Assembly (NCBI GenBank): GCA_003646875.1 | Contig: QMLT01000035.1 | Location: 1 to 10,687 of the forward strand | Length of the DNA stretch: 10,687 bases | Direction: 5' to 3' | Source: Deltaproteobacteria bacterium | GTDB taxonomy: Bacteria > Desulfobacterota > DSM-4660 > Desulfatiglandales > B25-G16 | Shown: one piece after another, positions 7,194 to 10,687 of the stretch | Layout of the letters: each line of letters opens with the position of its first letter | Numbering within the stretch: position 1 is the stretch's first letter | Notes under the pieces: generated by a model | What the model saw: only the letters and a program-made list of their open reading frames with translations | Told to the model about the DNA's origin: nothing | Database searches by the model: none | Translations under genes and position numbers: made by a program

Positions 7194-7904
7194 TTATATA
7201 TCCTGAGAAATTATAATGGCCTCTGCTATCTCTTTCATAGATTTTCTGGTATCCATACTCTTTTTCTGTATCCAGCGGAAGGCTTTTTCTGCTGACAATC
7301 CCTTCTTTGATATCAATATTTCCTTTGCCCTATCAATCATCTTCCTCTTTTCGAGTTCCTCCTCTATAATCTTTGTTCTGACCATCAGTTGTGTATTTTC
7401 AATAGCTACCGCAGCCTGGTTTGCCACAGCGGTGATGAGATTGAGCTCTGTTTCCGAAAATATATGTGGCCGGGTTGTGAAACAGTTTAGGACACCAATA
7501 ACCTTGTCCTCTTTTACATGCATAGGCACACTGGCCATGGAGACAAGGCCCAATTTTTTTGCCATCTCTTTTTCCTTAAACCTTGGCTCCTGTAATACAT
7601 CTTCAATTATAAGCGGTCTATTTGTAGAAGCCACATAGCCTACAACACCCTCATTCATGGTAAGCACCCTATCCTTAACATAATCTGGATCAATTGCCTG
7701 GGTGGCCTTGAGTCTCGCTTTTTTATCTTTTTCGCCTTCTTCTATCAGCCATAGTGAACAGATATCTACACCAGTGACCTTGGCTGTAACCATAACGATC
7801 AATTTGAGAATATCTTCTAAGTATTGATCTGAGGTGATTGCTTTACTTATTTCAGTAAGGGCCTTGATATATTTATCATATGTTTCTTCTGATATTTTAT
7901 CCAT
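7194..7904 (-). CDS. GAF-ANTAR transcription antitermination regulator
   Basis: This 236-residue cytoplasmic regulator has an N-terminal GAF sensor domain (about 28-170, with GVVGYVASTNRPLIIEDV and the terminal helix LITAVANQAAVAIEN), a short coiled linker (about 170-188) and a C-terminal ANTAR domain (about 182-233). The ANTAR signature is clear in RKMIDRAKEILISKKGLSAE and RKSMKEIAEAII. ANTAR domains bind paired hexaloop hairpins in mRNA leaders and prevent a terminator from forming. There is no receiver domain and no histidine kinase nearby, so the GAF domain itself is the likely input; its ligand cannot be read from the sequence. It starts 47 bases after pyrG with no hairpin terminator between, so it may be co-transcribed with pyrG. 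No strong ribosome binding site is seen before the ATG at 7904, suggesting weak translation. The adjacent downstream leader carries ANTAR-type hairpins, the obvious target. An ANTAR gene with this domain order has no settled symbol. Confidence 0.93.
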   Translation of the reverse strand: MDKISEETYDKYIKALTEISKAITSDQYLEDILKLIVMVTAKVTGVDICSLWLIEEGEKDKKARLKATQAIDPDYVKDRVLTMNEGVVGYVASTNRPLIIEDVLQEPRFKEKEMAKKLGLVSMASVPMHVKEDKVIGVLNCFTTRPHIFSETELNLITAVANQAAVAIENTQLMVRTKIIEEELEKRKMIDRAKEILISKKGLSAEKAFRWIQKKSMDTRKSMKEIAEAIIISQDI

Positions 7905-7951
7905 GTTATCTAATTAAGCCCAAAGGAATGTTAGAAAAAAATGATTAGTTT

Positions 7952-9550
7952 TTATTTTTTAACTTTTCTATGCAAACAGGCCTGGGCAAAGCCATAAAAG
8001 AGGGGGGATGGGTTTTCCATCCTTGATTTTAATTCAGGGTGTGCCTGGGTAGCTACAAAACATGTAAGCTCTGGAAGCTCGATAAACTCAACCAGCCTTC
8101 CGTCCTGTGAAGTTCCTGAAAAGACAAGCCCCTTATCAGTGAGGTTCTTATGATACACTGGATTAACCTCATAGCGATGCCGGTGCCTTTCTGAAATAAC
8201 ATTAGATTTGTAAAGCTTGCTGACTATTGTCTCCTTCTTTAAAATAGCCTCATATGCCCCAAGTCTCATGGTGCCGCCCTTTTCTTTAATATTTTTTTGC
8301 TCCGGCAGTATATCTATCACAGGGTAAGGTGTGTCTGGATCAAACTCGGTGCTATTTGCTCCCTTTAGGTGACAGACATTCCTTGCATATTCCACAACTG
8401 CCAATTGGAGTCCGAGGCAGAGGCCAAGAAACGGAATATTTTCTTCTCTGGCCCTTCTGATAATCTCAATCTTGCCCTCTATTCCCCTGGAGCCAAAGCC
8501 ACCAGGAACAATCACCCCATCTATGCCATCTAAAGCTTTAGTCTCTGTAAGGTCTGTTGTTTCTATCCATTCAAGGTTTATCTTGCATCCCAGGTGGGCT
8601 GAGCAATGATTCAGTGATTCAATAATGGAGGCATAGGAATCCTCAAGCCTGGTGTACTTTCCGCACATAGCTACTGTTATTTCGCCTTTTGGATTCCTTA
8701 TATTTTCAATCAGTTTCTTCCATTTTCTTAGGTCTGGGGGAGAGTAAATATTTAGTTTTTTATGGAGGATTTCAGCTATTCCCTCTTTTTCAAAGACGAT
8801 AGGTATTTCGTAAATATCATCGACATCAAGACCAGTGATTACTGCCTCGGGGCTCACATCACAAAAATTAGAGATCTTTAATTTTACCTCTTTGCTTAAA
8901 AATTCTGAGCATCTGCCTATTATAACATCAGGGAAAATGCCTCTCTGTTTTAAAAGATTGACGCTCTGCTGGGTTGGCTTTGATTTCTGCTCGCTCACGC
9001 CATAGGGGATGGGGACATATGTCAGATGTATGTAAACAATATTCTCCCTGCCAACATCCTCCTTCATCTGTCTCATTGCCTCGAGAAAGAGCTCATTTTC
9101 AATATCGCCTACTGTTCCCCCTATTTCCACTATAATAAGATCAGCCGATTCTTCCCTGGCGATTTCATAGACATGGCCTTTAATAATATCTGTAACATGG
9201 GGAATGTATTGAACGGTATGCCCTAAATAATCCCCTCTCCGCTCTTTTTCCCTTACCATGTGAAATATTTTACCCATGGTAAGGTTCCACTTGGATTTGC
9301 AAGCAATGCCCAGGAATCGCTCATAGTGACCAAAATCCATATCCACTTCTCCCCCGTCATCCAGGACAAACACCTCCCCATGCTCAAATGGATTCATTGT
9401 TCCCGGATCGACATTGAGGTAGCCGTCACATTTTATAGGGACAATTTTCAGCCTTGAAGAAAGAAGATGGCCTATGGAGGCAGCAGCAATCCCTTTCCCT
9501 AACCCTGAGAGGACTCCACCTGTTACTATAATGTATTTAGTGATAGACAT
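7952..9550 (-). CDS. pyrG: CTP synthase
   Basis: CTP synthase aminates UTP to CTP using ATP and glutamine, the last step of pyrimidine nucleotide synthesis. The 532 residues match the usual length. The N-terminal amidoligase domain (about 1-265) has the P-loop GGVLSGLGKGI (11-21), the YLNVDPGTMNPFEHGEVFV stretch and metal-binding candidates D70 and E142. The C-terminal class I glutaminase (about 290-525) has the oxyanion strand GGFG (350-353), nucleophile C378 in GLCLGLQ, and H504 and E506 in AHPE. All key residues are intact. The start at 9550 gives the standard MSITKYIIVTGGV opening, although only a weak, distant GGAA precedes it. A TTGACA-type promoter lies about 100 bases upstream. It is followed by the GAF-ANTAR gene after 47 bases, so the two may form one transcript. 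In later position carB feeds the same pyrimidine pathway. Confidence 0.98.
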   Translation of the reverse strand: MSITKYIIVTGGVLSGLGKGIAAASIGHLLSSRLKIVPIKCDGYLNVDPGTMNPFEHGEVFVLDDGGEVDMDFGHYERFLGIACKSKWNLTMGKIFHMVREKERRGDYLGHTVQYIPHVTDIIKGHVYEIAREESADLIIVEIGGTVGDIENELFLEAMRQMKEDVGRENIVYIHLTYVPIPYGVSEQKSKPTQQSVNLLKQRGIFPDVIIGRCSEFLSKEVKLKISNFCDVSPEAVITGLDVDDIYEIPIVFEKEGIAEILHKKLNIYSPPDLRKWKKLIENIRNPKGEITVAMCGKYTRLEDSYASIIESLNHCSAHLGCKINLEWIETTDLTETKALDGIDGVIVPGGFGSRGIEGKIEIIRRAREENIPFLGLCLGLQLAVVEYARNVCHLKGANSTEFDPDTPYPVIDILPEQKNIKEKGGTMRLGAYEAILKKETIVSKLYKSNVISERHRHRYEVNPVYHKNLTDKGLVFSGTSQDGRLVEFIELPELTCFVATQAHPELKSRMENPSPLFYGFAQACLHRKVKK

Positions 9551-9650
9551 TGAATCGATCGTATTCCAAATTTAAAGGTTATTGAAGCCAAAGGCATTTC
9601 TTGTGGCATGAGTTTTTGCCTTTCGCTTGGAATATTTATTTTAAGAAGAA

Positions 9651-9678
9651 ATTTCACATTTATTGAACTCATTGTCAA
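9651..9678 (-). promoter_or_regulatory. Candidate pyrG promoter
   Basis: TTGACA (9678-9673), a 16-base spacer and TGAAAT (9656-9651) make a plausible sigma-70 promoter. Transcription would start near 9644, leaving a leader of about 95 bases before pyrG. The leader contains a few small stem-loops (for example GCC-TTT-GGC near 9590) but no T-tract terminator, so I see no attenuator here. Confidence 0.5.
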
Positions 9679-9727
9679 TAAGGGTTTTTCAAATTCACCT
9701 TTTTAAATTGATCCTCCTAAAACCCCC

Positions 9728-9749
9728 GCCTGCCGGCCGGCGGGCAGGC
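9728..9749. repeat. GC-rich palindrome (22 bp)
   Basis: GCCTGCC (9728-9734) and GGCAGGC (9743-9749) flank the eight-base GGCCGGCG. An alternative stem CCGCC/GGCGG is also possible. It is much richer in G+C than its surroundings. On the minus strand it is followed by GGGGGTTTTAGG, so it might weakly terminate transcription from the gene at 9843-10687. It resembles dispersed intergenic palindromes of many environmental bacteria; copy number cannot be judged from one window. Confidence 0.6.
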
Positions 9750-9775
9750 ATCATTCCATAATTCCAGTAGTCCAA

Positions 9776-9817
9776 AATTGCCTCCGGGGCGTAGGCCCTA
9801 AGGGCCGGAGGCCAATT
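9776..9817. repeat. Compound GC-rich inverted repeat (42 bp)
   Basis: AATT plus GCCTCC (9776-9785) pairs with GGAGGC plus AATT (9807-9817, one bulged C at 9813). Inside, GGCCC-TAA-GGGCC (9794-9806) forms a second stem, leaving an eight-base bulge at 9786-9793. The structure lies 25 bases past the stop of the gene at 9843. There is no T tract beyond it on the minus strand, so a REP-like dispersed repeat is more likely than a terminator. Confidence 0.6.
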
Positions 9818-9842
9818 ACGAGCAAAGCTAACTGGGTTCAAC

Positions 9843-10687
9843 TTAATTCCATTGCTTTTCTTGGATCAACTCTTTAAGAAAGCTTTTTTGAATATTTTGA
9901 GTTTTTTCCCACCGCTCCAGAATGGATTGGGGAATGGTGATTTGAAGACATCCAGGGCGGAATAGGCAGGTTTCATCCTCTTCATCCCAATCGTACCTAT
10001 TGGTGCTGTCCAAATCGAAGGGGCTTCCCCTAAAACCTCCGGTCAACAAAGATATTCGAGAAAATATGTGGCGATCCTTTACTCCAATGCAGTTAGGGAT
10101 AGCATTTGGGCTAATGCATCGGATGATGCTGGGGGGAATTGTGTTTTGATACCATAATCCGGTTGAAGCAAAGTAAGCGCCTTCTTTAATCAGGTTTAGA
10201 GAATTCAGCTGATAGGGGTTTTTAATAAGCCCATAGAAAGAGCCTTTCTCTACTGTGATATCCATTTCAGTAAATCTCTGTAAAAAGATAAGCAACCTTT
10301 CCATATACGTTATAAAATGGAAAAATTCATCGTGATCTAATTCCATGTTATCTGCAATGTTTGCAAGGAGATTAAAAACCTGCTGAGAAATAGGAGGAAT
10401 AGGATAAAGTTCAAACAGGGCCTTCAGGTTAAATTCATCCAATTTTTCCATGAATTCAGGGAGGATGGGATAGTTTTTTAGGGAGTGAGTACCTTTACGT
10501 AATCTCTTTACAACAACAGATGCAGGCACCTTACCAACCGTAACCATGCGCATGGCATCAATAGTCCGGGCTTCGGTTTCGGAAATGGCCTGGGTGAGTT
10601 CCGTATCCACCTTTTGAGATATATAGTTTTTACGAAATTCTTGCATAACCTTAAATGTTTGACGATAGATAAACTGTGCTAAAGGCC
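9843..10687 (-). CDS. Unrecognised protein, N-terminus cut by the window edge
   Basis: I do not recognise this family. The reading frame stays open from the stop at 9843 to the right edge. An ATG at 10646 would give 267 residues, but no usable ribosome binding site precedes it and the upstream codons (LAQFIYRQTFKV) read like protein, so the gene probably continues beyond the window. The N-terminal part is mixed-charge and helical; the middle has hydrophobic and aromatic stretches (HFITYMERLLIFLQRF) that do not look like membrane segments. The C-terminal part has a Gly/Asp/Trp-rich patch (LLTGGFRGSPFDLDSTNRYDWDEEDE) ahead of two Cys in CLFRPGC. No signal peptide, zinc-finger pattern or DDE transposase signature is evident. 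It is separated from pyrG by about 290 bases with two GC-rich palindromes and a candidate promoter, so it is probably a separate transcription unit. Coding is supported by length and by ordinary composition. Confidence 0.7.
   Translation of the reverse strand, partial: PLAQFIYRQTFKVMQEFRKNYISQKVDTELTQAISETEARTIDAMRMVTVGKVPASVVVKRLRKGTHSLKNYPILPEFMEKLDEFNLKALFELYPIPPISQQVFNLLANIADNMELDHDEFFHFITYMERLLIFLQRFTEMDITVEKGSFYGLIKNPYQLNSLNLIKEGAYFASTGLWYQNTIPPSIIRCISPNAIPNCIGVKDRHIFSRISLLTGGFRGSPFDLDSTNRYDWDEEDETCLFRPGCLQITIPQSILERWEKTQNIQKSFLKELIQEKQWN

Noticed and set aside
7216..7638. 140-codon plus-strand reading frame with hydrophobic stretches
   Set aside because: It is antisense to the GAF-ANTAR gene; the hydrophobic look is a shadow of Lys/Glu-rich codons on the real strand.

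Overview
All recognisable genes lie on the minus strand, so the order of transcription runs from high to low coordinates: a partial unrecognised gene (9843-10687), pyrG (CTP synthase), a GAF-ANTAR regulator, a stand-alone FMN-binding glutamate synthase-like gene, carB (carbamoyl phosphate synthase large subunit), a purF-like gene, and the start of nadE (glutamine-dependent NAD synthase), which runs off the left edge. Moderate base composition, small dispersed palindromic repeats, a stand-alone glutamate synthase domain and a GAF-ANTAR regulator suggest an anaerobic bacterium of the former Deltaproteobacteria (Desulfobacterota) or a neighbouring phylum. This placement is an inference from gene content, not a measured affiliation.

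The unifying theme is glutamine or ammonia nitrogen. CTP synthase, PurF and NadE carry glutaminase domains of three different classes (class I, class II and nitrilase type). CarB uses ammonia released from glutamine by CarA, which is not in the window. The glutamate synthase-like protein belongs to a family that makes glutamate from 2-oxoglutarate and glutamine-derived ammonia. The only regulator present is an ANTAR protein, a family of RNA-binding antiterminators that often controls nitrogen metabolism.

The most interesting part is the interval of about 175 bases between the ANTAR gene and the glutamate synthase-like gene (7019-7193). On the minus strand it holds a promoter-like TTGACA element, a stem-loop with hexaloop AAAGGC, a short second stem-loop with hexaloop AACGAA, then a 15-pair intrinsic terminator with a T tract, then a strong ribosome binding site and the start codon. 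Both hexaloops have A at position 1 and G at position 4, the signature of ANTAR target RNA. The second hairpin overlaps the 5' strand of the terminator, so the two cannot form together. This looks like a complete self-contained antitermination switch: regulator gene, RNA target and regulated gene side by side.

A second point is a 90-base element with 24-base perfect inverted repeats (481-570) between purF and nadE. Its right arm supplies the last seven codons and the stop codon of purF. Removing the element precisely on paper makes the purF stop overlap the nadE start as ATGA, so it looks like a recent small mobile insertion into a formerly coupled gene pair. The PurF-like protein itself lacks glutamine-binding residues of the family while keeping its catalytic Cys, four Fe-S Cys ligands and PRPP motif.

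The 292 bases upstream of pyrG (9551-9842) hold a candidate pyrG promoter and two GC-rich palindromes. The 250 bases upstream of carB hold a terminator for the preceding gene and no promoter that I could identify convincingly. No tRNA, rRNA, CRISPR array or transposase gene was seen.
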